From Trametes villosa (Eukaryota; Basidiomycota; Agaricomycetes; Polyporales; Polyporaceae): DNA of 64,000 nucleotides. Positions 34,114 to 44,237 of this stretch are shown here, in pieces (position 1 is the first letter of the stretch; every line of letters starts with the position of its first letter). The position numbers and the translations under genes were made by a program. Under the pieces are notes generated by a model. That model ran no database searches and was not told where the DNA came from. It saw nothing but the letters and a program-made list of their open reading frames with translations. The stretch is taken from assembly GCA_002964805.2 (NCBI GenBank), contig PUDQ02000018.1:186001-250000 (forward strand). Reading direction: 5' to 3'.

Positions 34114-34800
34114 AGCTACGCCAAATCATGGCCCAGACTCGAGAGCACGCCATGGTCACTGCGATTTTCTGGGGCGGGCCACACCCTCGTTTCTCCGAAG
34201 CCACGTCCCCTGCGGATCGCGCCGGCGATTGGCTAGCCATCACGACGGTACGCGAACCTTCTGCGGCCTTCGCGGCGGCGTAGATTTACCATCGTTGACA
34301 CATTCGTTGGCTCGCCAGGTCCCGAGCTTCAAGTGCGAGCATCGCTACCAGTTGTTCGTCCGGTGTCTGCGCGTATCGCCAGACATTGTCGCGCTGAGTC
34401 CAATCAGCACCTGCCCCTCCCCCCCTCCCCCCCGAATGCTTTCATGCATTTCCACGGCGGTCATGGGAGGTGGGTTCACGGTCCAGGAAGACGACGAGGG
34501 CGTGGTGCATTGTAACCGCGTCCGGGCATAATCCACGGCCTACGCGTCAATGTAGAAGCGCGTGCCTCGCGGTCTCGCGCGCGTGATTGCTCTTGCACAA
34601 TAACGCGACACCGACCGAAAGCGGGAGATGCAGGGGACAGGAAATTCCCCTCCTGCACGCACGCGTTTCATCCGGCCACAATTTCCGGGGCCAGCCGTCT
34701 TCTGTATGGGAATAATGCGAAGTCGCGTGCTCTATGCACAATCACGTCGGCCGCGCGATGGTGAGTGATTCGTGTGGTCCTAGCCTGCGCTCTTCCCCTC

Positions 34801-34807
34801 ATATATA
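34801..34807 (+). promoter_or_regulatory. TATA box of the first nucleotidyltransferase-fold gene
   Basis: The sequence tcatatatacc lies about 80 bp upstream of the ATG at 34885, a spacing also seen for other genes of this cluster. It supports the ATG at 34885 over the upstream in-frame codon at 34765, which lies before the TATA box. Confidence 0.5.
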
Positions 34808-34884
34808 CCTCCTTGCCCAGGAAACCCCTTCACCTCCCCCAGTCGTCCCCTCGTCGATCGCCCAAGAACACCTACTTCCCTGTC

Positions 34885-35898
34885 ATGTACAGTCTTCTCA
34901 CCCAAAGCCGCTCGCGATTCCCCGCGGCCGAGCACCACGACATCTTCACCTCCCTTGTCGACGACATGATCCTGACTTTACTCGATCACGCCGAAGTGGA
35001 CACCCTTATTCGGCTGCGCTCTACCGGGCACATCGCCGACGCCTTCGTTTCCGGGTACTTCACGCGGAAGCTCACCACCCACCTCTCCCGTTTCGTCAAA
35101 AACACCGACCACTTCCTTCACGAGCTGGAGATCTGCTCCGCGGTCATATCCGGCTCGACCGCCTTGGCCATCCTTCTCCGTCTGTCCTGGAAGCCGGAGG
35201 ACCTCGACGTTTACGCCCCCAAGGACCTCTTCTTCCACGTCGTCGGGTATCTGATGCACGTCGAGGGGTACAGCGTGGCGTTCGTTCCGCGGTACAGTTA
35301 CCACGTCACCGGCAACATCCGCGCTGTCGCCCGCCTCACCAGGTCCGATGGTCAACGTGTCGACGTCATCCAGAGCACCTCCAACTCCCCTCTCCTGCCC
35401 CTCGCCGCCTTCTGGAACACCGCGGTCATGAACTACATCACTCCTTCTTCCTTCTGCATTGCGTACCCCCACCTCACGGACGCTCACCGCGGCTTGATCT
35501 CCACGGCCGACATGCACCCCATGTACCACCAGGGTGTTCCCCTCCCGACCCAGCCCATGCAACTCGTCGAGAAGTACCGCGCTCGTGGTTTCGACCTTCG
35601 GCTCTCGCACGTCTCCTGGGCCAGGGAGTTAGACGTCAACGCCGCCTGCGCGGGCGTCGACTCCGCCTGCTGCCCGCTGACTATCCGTTACTTCGGCGAT
35701 CGCTACTGCGTCACCGGCTCGCTCAACCCGGTCCGCCAACCTTCGTCGTTCCGCGTCAGGATCAACCTGGTAACCGAGCTCACGGCTGCGTGGTGGAGGG
35801 GTGGCCAGACGTGCGGGGGGGAATGCGCTGCAGAGGGTGGATGGGTTCTGGGTGACTCCTTCTCTTGCCGCCGTTCGATGTTCGACGAAACCGTGTAG
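34885..35898 (+). CDS. Nucleotidyltransferase-fold protein, F-box-like N-terminus (paralog 1)
   Basis: Intronless, 337 aa. Residues about 18-85 form Leu-rich helices (DDMILTLLDHAEVDTLIRLR) reminiscent of an F-box. Then comes a polymerase-beta-like nucleotidyltransferase signature: VISGSTALAILL with Gly90-Ser91, followed by EDLDVYAP with Asp106 and Asp108, and RVDVIQS with Asp160 as the third acid. This is the GS-x(n)-DxD...D layout of active enzymes that transfer nucleotides. A shared distal block, FCIAYPHLTDAHRGLI, matches paralog 2. Related frames are common in mushroom genomes, but I know no established function; activity as an RNA or protein nucleotidyltransferase is inference. The last 40 residues (after about 300) are low in conservation. 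Confidence 0.65.
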   Translation: MYSLLTQSRSRFPAAEHHDIFTSLVDDMILTLLDHAEVDTLIRLRSTGHIADAFVSGYFTRKLTTHLSRFVKNTDHFLHELEICSAVISGSTALAILLRLSWKPEDLDVYAPKDLFFHVVGYLMHVEGYSVAFVPRYSYHVTGNIRAVARLTRSDGQRVDVIQSTSNSPLLPLAAFWNTAVMNYITPSSFCIAYPHLTDAHRGLISTADMHPMYHQGVPLPTQPMQLVEKYRARGFDLRLSHVSWARELDVNAACAGVDSACCPLTIRYFGDRYCVTGSLNPVRQPSSFRVRINLVTELTAAWWRGGQTCGGECAAEGGWVLGDSFSCRRSMFDETV

Positions 35899-36092
35899 TC
35901 CCAAGTGTCGTCTTACTCGCAAATGAATGTCGCAATCCCTTTGTCTTATGCCCGCTCCGCCTGTCCAGTCCCGTTGCCTCGCGTACAACACTTAGAGGGG
36001 ATCGCGTCCGAGTCGCGCAAAGAGCCGCCCGTGCCGACAGAAGTTTTCGGCTTGTACGCAAATGCGCGGGAGGCCTTCTCTCTCTTACCATC

Positions 36093-36366
36093 ATGAGTCC
36101 CGCGAAACCAACACACCCAGTTGTAAGTCTTCACCACGACATCTACTCTCGTCACCGTCTTCACTCTTTGCTAGACGCCGCCTGGTCCGCCCTCAGTCCT
36201 CTGGCCGCCGCAGCGCCCGCCTTCCGTCCTCTGGTGGGACGGACCTCAAGGACGAACTCGTCGTCTCGTCACGCCAGGCCATGACCACGTCTGCAACAGC
36301 CTGTACACCCGCATCAGCAAAGAAGGCGCGGGACGCATGTTACAGCCAAGCAAAGCCAAGCTATGA
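36093..36366 (+). CDS. Possible small two-exon gene (73 aa)
   Basis: ATG at 36093, exon 1 to 36122, GT-AG intron 36123-36174, exon 2 to a stop at 36366, in phase. The product has a repeated PPSVLW unit and an Arg-rich middle (GRTRRLVTPGHDHVCNSLY). The only support is clean splice signals and phase, so it may be chance. It lies between the first nucleotidyltransferase-fold gene and the minus-strand OB-like gene. Confidence 0.2.
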
Positions 36367-36957
36367 CCGCCCGCGAGGAGAAACGCAGTCGCCACGCGAG
36401 TACTTCGCGCGTAGTTCCCTTCGCTGTTGTCACCGCGCGCTCGCAGAGAGGCGTATTGCATGTACTCGACAAGACTCACGGTAGACCGAATGAAATAATC
36501 CGAGCGGCAGACACGATGCCAGAGTGATCGACGTCGCGAGCCGCCTGCGCGATAGCAGCGGAAGCTCCATTAGGACGCAAGGCGCCGCGCACTCTCGGGC
36601 TATTCGACGCGGTGGTGAAGCGCGGGGCGACGCTGAGAGGTAGCTATAGGCCGTGATCTGACAACGAGGCTGCCACCTAACCCGCGCGGACGCGAGCGGA
36701 GGCCGAAAGGGATTCTGTGCTTACTTCAGATTTCGCGGGACTGGCTCAGCTCGTGGCGGCGATGGCGGCACATGCGGACAGACAAGGCGAGGTAGGGCAA
36801 GATGCGTGTTCAGACGGCCTCGAAATTATGCGTTACTTGTACAACTACGTCGACGGCGTGGTGTCCATGCTATCCTCTGCACCCGTGAACGTGAACCCGC
36901 TCACTATGGCGGTGGGCTTGCGCGAGTCGGCGGCCTTGGGTGCAGGACGAGGAGCCT

Positions 36958-37952
36958 TCAGGAGGCGCTGTTGGATGTGTGAGCATCGAACTCCGACTCA
37001 GGAGGATAACGGGGACTAACAATTGTTTGCGCTGAGGACGCGAGCCGCACGATCTGTTGAGGACTGAAGAATATCTCCGTCTTTCTCACCTTCCGCGCGC
37101 GCATGGTGATTACATGCACGGTGACTGCGACGTCGACGAAGTCTCCGCGGCGTATAACGAGGGGGTTGACGCGCGCGATCGAACCGTCTTCCTTCTGTAC
37201 GCCGACAGTCAAGCGATGCTCGACGCACCAGAGATGGGCGATCTTCTCCGCGCGGCCGAGTGGGTCGTCTTGCTTGGTGAGGGCGGACACCGGCTTCGGA
37301 CACGTCGGCTGAACCTGCATATGAACATCAGCCACATAGAGTCTACGGGACGATCGATACACCACGCGGACGTCTGGGGACATACCTTCGTGAACACTCT
37401 GCACCTCAGCACGATGTCTCCGTGGCCGTCTCGTCTAGTAGGTGCGGGCAGACAGAGTTGCTTGTAGATGAGCTCGGAGATGTTGGCCAAAGCGCGTTGC
37501 TGAGCGTTAAACGGGTCACGGCACGCGCCGCCGGTTAAGGACAGTGATTGAACCGCCTTCGGCGCGTGTTCAACCTCTCTGACGTGTCCACCACCGTGAG
37601 CAGCGAGCAACCTGAATGCAAGTACCACGCACCCGCTCCAATTGCCCAGCGGATTGAAGTTCACGTCTGAGACAATGCCTTGCAAGCGCAGAGTCATCTC
37701 CATCGTCTCCGCGTGGTGGTGTTCGGGATGGATGAGGACTTTCGGTGAGCTGTTCACCTGTTCCCGGTCGACATACAACCACTGACACAGTGACTCGTAG
37801 TCCACCGGGACGACCCTCCATGGTGGTAGGTCCTTCTTGCCATCGGAGTCCAGCTTAGGACAACCTAACCCGGAGGGCCATAGCTCTCGAGCAAGCTGGG
37901 TTTCCGACGCTGGAAGGACAGGAGCTTCAGACTTGCCGATACAACACCTCAA
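36958..37952 (-). CDS. OB-like tandem-domain protein, divergent member
   Basis: Minus strand: an exon from about 37952 (5' end uncertain) down to 37386, a GT-AG intron at 37385-37315, then an exon 37314-36958. The first domain contains EMTLRLQGIVSDVNFNPLG, the second IARVNPLVIRRGDFVDVAV followed by FFSPQQIVRL. Both follow the beta-strand rhythm of the pair of domains in the three tandem genes at 38607-44237 (compare the second-domain cores [18 protein letters not shown] and VGDAVLVEA). The C-terminal frame could be trimmed by a further intron after VITMRARK. No catalytic motif. The N-terminus is missing because upstream frames are ambiguous. Confidence 0.5.
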
Positions 37953-38538
37953 CGTCGCTAGAACTCGCCTGAGATGAAGGACATGGCCAGTGAGGTTGGA
38001 AGATGAAGGTTGGCTGCAGAGTACGACGAGGGCGCTGCGTCCGCCGCCCTTGAGCTTTCCTCCAGCGGATCGACGGCGACTCCTCTCCCCAGACCCACGC
38101 CATCCGGGTGAGCCTTCCGAGCGTCATTCTGACCATCGCATTTGAGTAATCCGCCGTTTCGGTCCAGCCCTCCCGCCCGTCGGAACGAAGCGCTTCTCCG
38201 CCCCCGCCGCCATACAGAGTCCCAGGCGGTTTCACAATATCTGTCGTCTACAACTGTTCGAATACTCGTCTCAAGAACATGCCACGGTATTCCGAACAGG
38301 CGTCATACGAGGCCTTTCGGAACGAGAACTTGAGTCCGCCACACCGCGTAGCGCCCTCATGCTGGGCCGATTCGCGATCGGGCTATCCATAGAAGTTTTC
38401 AACCGACTCGCGCACACCCGCCCTCGGACGCCGGGAAGCTTCGAGATCATTCGCAGATCGCCAGCATGTTGTGCGCATCGCTACATTCGACGCCTTCGTG
38501 GCGACCAGGAGCAGCGTGGCTGGTGTTCGCTGCGAGGT

Positions 38539-38545
38539 ATAAAGT
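38539..38545 (+). promoter_or_regulatory. TATA box of tandem gene A
   Basis: tataaag lies 62-68 bp upstream of the ATG at 38607, in a position comparable to those of the first nucleotidyltransferase-fold gene and tandem gene C. Confidence 0.55.
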
Positions 38546-38606
38546 CTACAGCTGCATGTCCGCTGCGCTCACCCACCCGCACTTCGCAACCGTCTTCCAC
38601 GCCGCC

Positions 38607-40674
38607 ATGTCCAACAAGAACACTCGTCCCGACGTTCCCCTCACTCGAGCTTCAAAGCGGCAGAAGTATGTGCGCTCCACCGTTTACCCGATCGCGCGCT
38701 AACTTCAGACAGGATGCAAAACGGCCTTCCCGATCCGCTTCACCAGGAGCAAGGCTCGGCGGTTGCACAAGGCGCGCCTTCGGATGCCGCAGTTCCGCTC
38801 GTGGGGCCCGCGGCTCAACCTGAGAGTGCCGCTGTTCCGGCCGCCGGCGTCGTCGATGCGCCGCTCGCAGGTACGAGGCATCCCCCTACTGTTCCGCCGC
38901 GCACAATCTTACCCTAACGCCCAGGCACTGACGGACGGCCTGAGACTCGGGCTGTGGATGATGTCGTGGGACTTCAGGCTGCCGGTACGTCTTCGCTGGC
39001 GCAATACCAGCTGCTCTGTATGCTAATGGCTGCTAGTATCTGTAGGCAATACCGCCGTGGAACTGGTCGCAGTCGAGGAGCCGCGCGGGATGGAACCTCC
39101 GCATGGTCAGTTGACTCAGTAGTCGTCGAGTGGCATTCACTGACCCGGTAATAGGGTATAACCGCTTTGGGGACCTCGGCTCTATCGAGACGGATGAGAA
39201 CGCGCATGTTCCCTCCCTCGTCCCGCTGCCCTTGGCTGTCGGACGCACTCCATTCGGAGAGCTGCCTGTACCTGGGCCCGTTAATAGTGAGGCATCCTTC
39301 TACATTCGGGAGGTCTACAGTAGCTGATCTTCTGTTCTAGCGGCGTTGAATCCGGACGTTGTGCCCTTCCACGGCACTGCGGACGTGAACCGCTCAGCCG
39401 TCACGACCGTCGGCGCTGCCCCAACCGCCGCTGGGCCCGTGCCAAACGCCGCCGTGGCCGTGCACGCCATCCCCGCGCCTGCCGTTTCCGTCGTCGCAGC
39501 CCCGACCACGGCCGGGCCCGCCGCCGTGCCCGCCGTGCCTGCCCCGCCTGCCGTGCCCGCCGTGCCTGCCCCGCCTGCCATGCCTGCCGCGCCTGCCGTC
39601 CCCGTCGCCGTGCCCGCTCCGCCCGCCATGCCTGCCGCGCCTGCCGTGCCCGTCGCCGTGCCCGCCCCGCCCGCCGCCGTGCCCGCCGCTGTGCTCGCCG
39701 CCGCCGTGCCTGCGCCGGCCGCGGTTGTTGAAGCGCAGCCGGCTCCCATAGCCCAGCCCCCCCCCGCTGGCAATGGTGTCGGGCTCATCCCCGGGCCTGA
39801 CGGTACGGTTATCATGCCGCCCCCGCCCCCGCCCGCCCCCGTCGTATACACGGGTGTCGATTACGTGCCCTCCGAGATCAGGACGTACGTGTCTCGTTCG
39901 TATATCGCTCGACGTGCCTCTGACTGATCATATCGCAGGCGCATGAGCAACATTGCCCGCTACCGGGAGGTCGGGAACAATCGCTATGCGCTCGCCGCGG
40001 TTCCACGTTCGGCGGACTGGGGCCGCACTCCGCGGACGGAGAAGATCCTGTGTCTCAACAACAAGCCTCTCTTCATCTGGGTACTGGGCCGAGTACGTAG
40101 CCTGTGGTTCTTCGACCGCACCGGCGATCCCCACCTTCGCGTAAACATCGGGGTCACGTTGCATTCCGATGCCGACCGGTGCGCCGCGAAGGACTGGTAC
40201 GGCAAGGCTCGTCCTCGACCAGGTCAGTAGCTTGCATTCCCATCCTTTCGCTCCGCTAATAACGCCGTATTAGACGACGTCCCGTCCGTTGTGTATGCCG
40301 GTCGCATCTGCGGCCAACAGGCTAAAGGCGAATACGTTCAAACGGTGCGCGCTCCTGCTCTTAGGTCTTGCAGACTGCTGATATCTCGACAGGCAACTGC
40401 ATTCAGTCAGGTGTACGACGCCACGGCACGTCTCCGGGCGAAGTCCGCGATGCCTCAATTGAGCCCCGTGGATCTCGGGAAGAACGACATCGTCGTGATC
40501 GAGTGTCAGCTCACCCGCTGGAGGCGCGCTTCGGATGGTAAAGCCAAGAAGACTTGGACGTCTTACGACGTGGGGTTTGAACTCCACAGCATTTTCCAGC
40601 TGTACTCGGCCCCTTCAGACATTGATGACCAGGAACAGACCGAGGCTGCGGAGGAGATCACAGCGGAGTTGTGA
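38607..40674 (+). CDS. OB-like tandem-domain protein A (549 aa) with Pro/Ala/Val repeat
   Basis: Nine phase-consistent exons: 38607-38665, 38713-38870, 38925-38984, 39046-39105, 39155-39286, 39341-39884, 39939-40222, 40274-40344 and 40393-40674. The N-terminal 340 residues are disordered, with a Pro-Ala-Val repeat tract (about residues 205-300). Domain 1 (about 340-435) reads [28 protein letters not shown] and [13 protein letters not shown] and ends RPRPG. Domain 2 (about 455-549) contains [26 protein letters not shown] and [12 protein letters not shown]. The alternating hydrophobic strands with a conserved Gly suggest two OB-like beta-barrels; that fold is my inference, not a match. Genes B and C have the same two domains and the same intron before domain 2. 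No enzymatic residues are obvious. A nucleic-acid-binding role would fit the fold. Confidence 0.68.
39515..39720 (+). repeat. GC-rich Pro/Ala/Val coding repeat
   Basis: Repeating gcc/gtg/cct triplets with 9- and 15-bp sub-periods (gtgcctgccccgcctgcc and variants), all in the reading frame of gene A. They encode VPAVPAPPA and MPAAPAVPV units. Absent from paralogs B and C, so it is a local expansion. Confidence 0.8.
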
Positions 40675-40830
40675 TCGAGGGTTGAATCTTAGAGCTGAAT
40701 CTCACAAATTTTTGTATCGCTCCCGAAAATATTCGATCGTTTCCTTGTGTCCAAGCGTGTCCGGCAGACGGTCGTAGGCCTTCGTCGCCTTCTCGCAGCG
40801 TAACACGCTGGTCTCCTTCTCTCCACGACC

Positions 40831-41709
40831 ATGCCAGTCCCCTTCCCGAGGGACATCGCGGCCGTCCTGGTCTCGCACATGGACTTCCCCACTCTGATGG
40901 AGTACCGCCAGGCGTCGAAAGAATCGCTCCGACTTGTACGTGAAGAGCTCACAACCTCGCTGTTCTACCTCGTCGCTCGATTCGTCCCCAACCCCGCGGC
41001 CCTCCTCGCCAAACTCGACCAACACGGGGCTTTCATCTCCGGCTCGACCGCCCTGCAGTTCTTCCTTCGCGACGTCGACGTCAAGCCTCGCGACATCGAC
41101 ATATTTCTTCCGTACGGCAGCCTTCCCCCCCTCCTACTCCACCTTCTTGCCCAGCAAGATGGCATTGTCGTAGCTCCGACCGATCCCATCATCCCCACTC
41201 TGGTGCACGTTCTCGCCGGACAGGCGGTGACCTTCCGGACGCCCTTCGGCACAGTCACGCTGTGGGAAAGCGACGCCGGGACGCCCTTCCTTCCTATCGT
41301 GCGCGGTGCCACCTCTGCACACTTCGTGTACGTCAATCCCACCTACTTCGGCTGCGCATACCCGGAACTCCTCTTCCAACACCGCGCCATCGTCGGCCGC
41401 CCCGACGAGATCGGCTTCGACCGCGCCATCGAAAACTGCAAGCAGCGCGGTATAGACGTTCGGCTGTCGACGAAGTTCTGGTCCGACCTCGCGTCTCGAG
41501 GCCGATGCGCCGCCCAGTATCACGCCTGCCCCTCGCAAGGCCGAACGTTCTCCGACCTCGGGAGCTTGAAGGGAAGGATGAGGCCGTTGGTGGACGAGGA
41601 GGTCGAGCCGGGCGTCGCGTGGAGATTAGATTATCGTCCGTGTGGTAGAGGATGCGCCCTTCCTACGCCTTTACTGCCGATCCCAAACCTCCTGCAGAAC
41701 ATCCTGTAA
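40831..41709 (+). CDS. Nucleotidyltransferase-fold protein (paralog 2), third acid missing
   Basis: Intronless, 292 aa, paralogous to the gene at 34885. The N-terminal F-box-like helices read FPRDIAAVLVSHMDFPTLME. The nucleotidyltransferase core is FISGSTALQFFL with Gly71-Ser72, then RDIDIFLP with Asp88 and Asp90. The strand carrying the third catalytic Asp in paralog 1 (RVDVIQS) aligns with GTVTLWES, so Asp is replaced by Thr; a nearby Glu/Asp might substitute. The distal block GCAYPELLFQHRAIV matches FCIAYPHLTDAHRGLI of paralog 1. If the third acid is truly absent, this copy may bind but not transfer nucleotides. It sits between OB-like genes A and B on the same strand, about 150 bp after A and 290 bp before B. 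Confidence 0.65.
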   Translation: MPVPFPRDIAAVLVSHMDFPTLMEYRQASKESLRLVREELTTSLFYLVARFVPNPAALLAKLDQHGAFISGSTALQFFLRDVDVKPRDIDIFLPYGSLPPLLLHLLAQQDGIVVAPTDPIIPTLVHVLAGQAVTFRTPFGTVTLWESDAGTPFLPIVRGATSAHFVYVNPTYFGCAYPELLFQHRAIVGRPDEIGFDRAIENCKQRGIDVRLSTKFWSDLASRGRCAAQYHACPSQGRTFSDLGSLKGRMRPLVDEEVEPGVAWRLDYRPCGRGCALPTPLLPIPNLLQNIL

Positions 41710-41996
41710 ACTACGACGCTGAACTGTTTGTGTGTCCTTATGTATGGATCTGTGCCATCAGCGCAAACAATCGATGTGCCCGCCCGCCGTCTTGGAACAC
41801 CTTTGGGCTACACCATAAGCGGTAACGCGGGCCCCATGGATCAGGCGCCCGACGAACTCGACCTGCGTCTCCCCACCACCACGATTGCGTGACCACTACG
41901 CGTCGTCAGAATGACTGCGATGTCTGTGGCTCAATTTTCGTGCACCCTTGAGCGGCGCCTCGTACCTCTCTCTCGCACTTCTATCCGACATCCGTC

Positions 41997-42928
41997 ATGT
42001 TATACTCAAGCAGCGACTCGGACGCATCTTCCACGCCTACCCTGGTCGAACAACATGGCGCTATCTCTGGGGACCGTGATACGATGTGGGACGACATAGG
42101 GCAGGACACCCCCGCTGTTGATGTGTGGGTGCCCAACGCGATATTTCAGTGAGTGCGCTTAGATTCAGCGGGGCTCGCCTACTGACCCGTCTTCGTGTGT
42201 AGTCGGCTGTACAAGATGCTTGCGTACTCCAACCCCCACGAGCTTCGCTTCAGCGTAGGAGAGATCCCAAGGGCGAGCGACTGGGGCACTGGGGCACGAG
42301 ACTCGCAGCTGGAGCTACACGGCGGAGTCGTCGAGATTCTCGTGGTGGGGCACCTGAGAAGCGTGTTGTTCATGGCTGGTGAGAGTGTTCCTCGGCCGCA
42401 TGCCCGGGTTTCCCTCGAGCTCGTGCGAGACCGCGATCGCGCCGCCGTGCAGGAGTTGATGCAGAGGGCAAACGCGACCGCCGAACACGGTACGTGTTAC
42501 CTTGAAACGGTCGTCGAGCTGCGGATGGCTGACCGACGACCGACCACTAGCGCGATCGTGGACCACACGGTGTGACTTTTGTGCCGATTCTCGCGACGGG
42601 CGAACCTCTCAGGTAGCCTCATTGCTCCGACGCAGTGCCTAAGCTGACAAGGTTGTCGCAGATATTTAAGGAAGTGTACGATGCAAGGGACGCCTTCACC
42701 GCCAAAAGCGAGATGCGTCGTCTGCTCGTAACTGACTTAAGCGTCGGGGACTTGGTCATTGTCGAGTGTCGCTTCGTCCGTATGCCGACGGATACTACGC
42801 GCGGGCGGTGGTGGACGACGTGGACCACCGCGTTCCAGTTACGAGCCATATCTTTGCTGATGCCGCGCTTGCCTTTACCACAGCAGCAGACCAGTAGCTT
42901 TCAATGTACCTTCAACGGCGTACTGTAG
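41997..42928 (+). CDS. OB-like tandem-domain protein B (255 aa)
   Basis: Exons 41997-42148, 42203-42489, 42551-42612 and 42662-42928, all in phase. A short acidic N-terminus (MLYSSSDSDASSTPT) precedes domain 1 (LRFSVGEIPRASDWG, VVEILVVGHLRSVLFMA, ARVSLELVRDRDRAA) and domain 2 (IFKEVYDARDAF, LSVGDLVIVECRFVR, TAFQLRAISLL). It lacks the long disordered head of protein A. The third exon, read in the splice-consistent frame, gives TRCDFCADSRDG, which does not resemble the matching exon of gene C; another frame of the same DNA (VTFVPILATGEPL) does. This may mark a frameshift or an unrecognised splice choice. Fold and nucleic-acid binding are inferred only. Confidence 0.6.
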
Positions 42929-43174
42929 ACATCGCATTCATCAATATTCAAGAGTCTCCGGGGAAGACGAACACGAAGACAGCGAAAAGGCTCGCGTGAA
43001 AAGGCCCGCGTCGTGGCACCTGCTACTTCGGGTTGCGCCGAGGAATGGCGGGAAAGAATGGTGCCACGGTGCGCTGTGTTGCCCATGAGCACGTTATCAT
43101 GAGCGCTGCGTGGGCGCGATCTGACCTGTGCGAGCGATCACAACATGCGCTCGTGCTCACCTCTGGATTTTCAC

Positions 43175-43180
43175 TATAAA
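43175..43180 (+). promoter_or_regulatory. TATA box of tandem gene C
   Basis: tataaa lies about 80 bp upstream of the ATG at 43259 (MPETRKRARF). The in-frame ATG at 43145 lies before this box, which favours the later start. Confidence 0.55.
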
Positions 43181-43258
43181 GGAGCGACGACGCCGACGCT
43201 CTTCCCATCTCCACCCCTCCTGCCTTCTGTCGACAGCCCCGAAGCCCCTCCGCCTAGC

Positions 43259-44237
43259 ATGCCGGAAACTCGCAAACGTGCCCGGTTCGTTCGCGACTGC
43301 TCAACGAAACGTCGTGCGGCTCTGCTCACCAAGTTCCGCCATAGCGAAGACGAAAGTCCCGAGATCGTTGAGAAGCTCCTGGGCTCTCCGGACGGCAGCG
43401 ACGCGGGCTCTGACTCTGACTCCGACTGCACGGACTCTCTCTCGAAGAATGCCATCGTGCTTCCGTGGTGGTTGAAGGACCGACAACCTGAGTACGTTCT
43501 GCGTGTCTTCTCAAAATATTATCAATGTTGAATCGAACATGACAGCCGACTCCGTACTTTCATGGAGTACCGCGACGACACCGGCATCATGGCGATCGCG
43601 AGGGTTCCGTCCACCGCGCAGTGGGGGAAGGGAGCGTTGGCCAACAAGCTCGTCGTCGACGGCCGGGCGGTACACCTCTGGGTCGTGGGCGTGCTCCAGG
43701 AAGTTTCTTACGTCGCATCTTCCGATGCCACATTCACTGGGTGCGACGTGACCGTATCTCTTTTGCGCGATACCGACCGCGACGCCCTTGCGATGCTCGG
43801 CGCCAAAGCCCATCCGCGGCCAGGTGAGTCCGGCTTACTGCTCGGTTTGCGGATAGCTAACGACTCGCGTGTAGTGCAGCGAGAGACTACGCTCTTCGCT
43901 AGCTCGGCTACCGTAGGGATGCGGAGCATCCGGGTAAGCTGACTCGGTCGACGGACGCCGAACGTCACTGATCTTTGCCCAGGTTTTCTCGGAAATCTAC
44001 GATGCGACCCGCGCGTACACCGACACCGAATCTATGATTCGCTTGTCGCCGACCGTCTTGGTGGTGGGGGACGCCGTCCTCGTTGAGGCCAACGTCGTGC
44101 GGAGGAACTTGCGTCCTCAACAGACGAGCTGGACCACCTGGAACGTCGAGTTCGACCTCATCCGTATCTCTAGACTGATTCCGCGCGTCTTGGTGAAGCA
44201 GGAGCGAGTTGGTAACGGCTTCCCGGTCACTCTATAA
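43259..44237 (+). CDS. OB-like tandem-domain protein C (274 aa)
   Basis: Exons 43259-43491, 43546-43823, 43875-43933 and 43983-44237, phase-consistent. The basic head MPETRKRARFVRD and an acidic Ser/Asp stretch (DAGSDSDSDCTDS) precede domain 1 (MAIARVPSTAQWGKG, AVHLWVVGVLQEVSYVA, CDVTVSLLRDTDRDA, HPRP) and domain 2 (VFSEIYDATRAYTD, LVVGDAVLVEANVVRR, FDLIRISRLIP). Intron positions match gene B exactly, including the small third exon, which reads TTLFASSATVGMRSIR here. Head-to-tail order with A and B indicates tandem duplication. Function unknown; the two beta-rich domains suggest ligand or single-strand nucleic-acid binding. Confidence 0.65.

Noticed and set aside
34765..34884. Earlier in-frame ATG for the first NTase-fold gene, adding 40 residues
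   Set aside because: It lies upstream of the TATA box at 34801, and the added residues do not resemble paralog 2.
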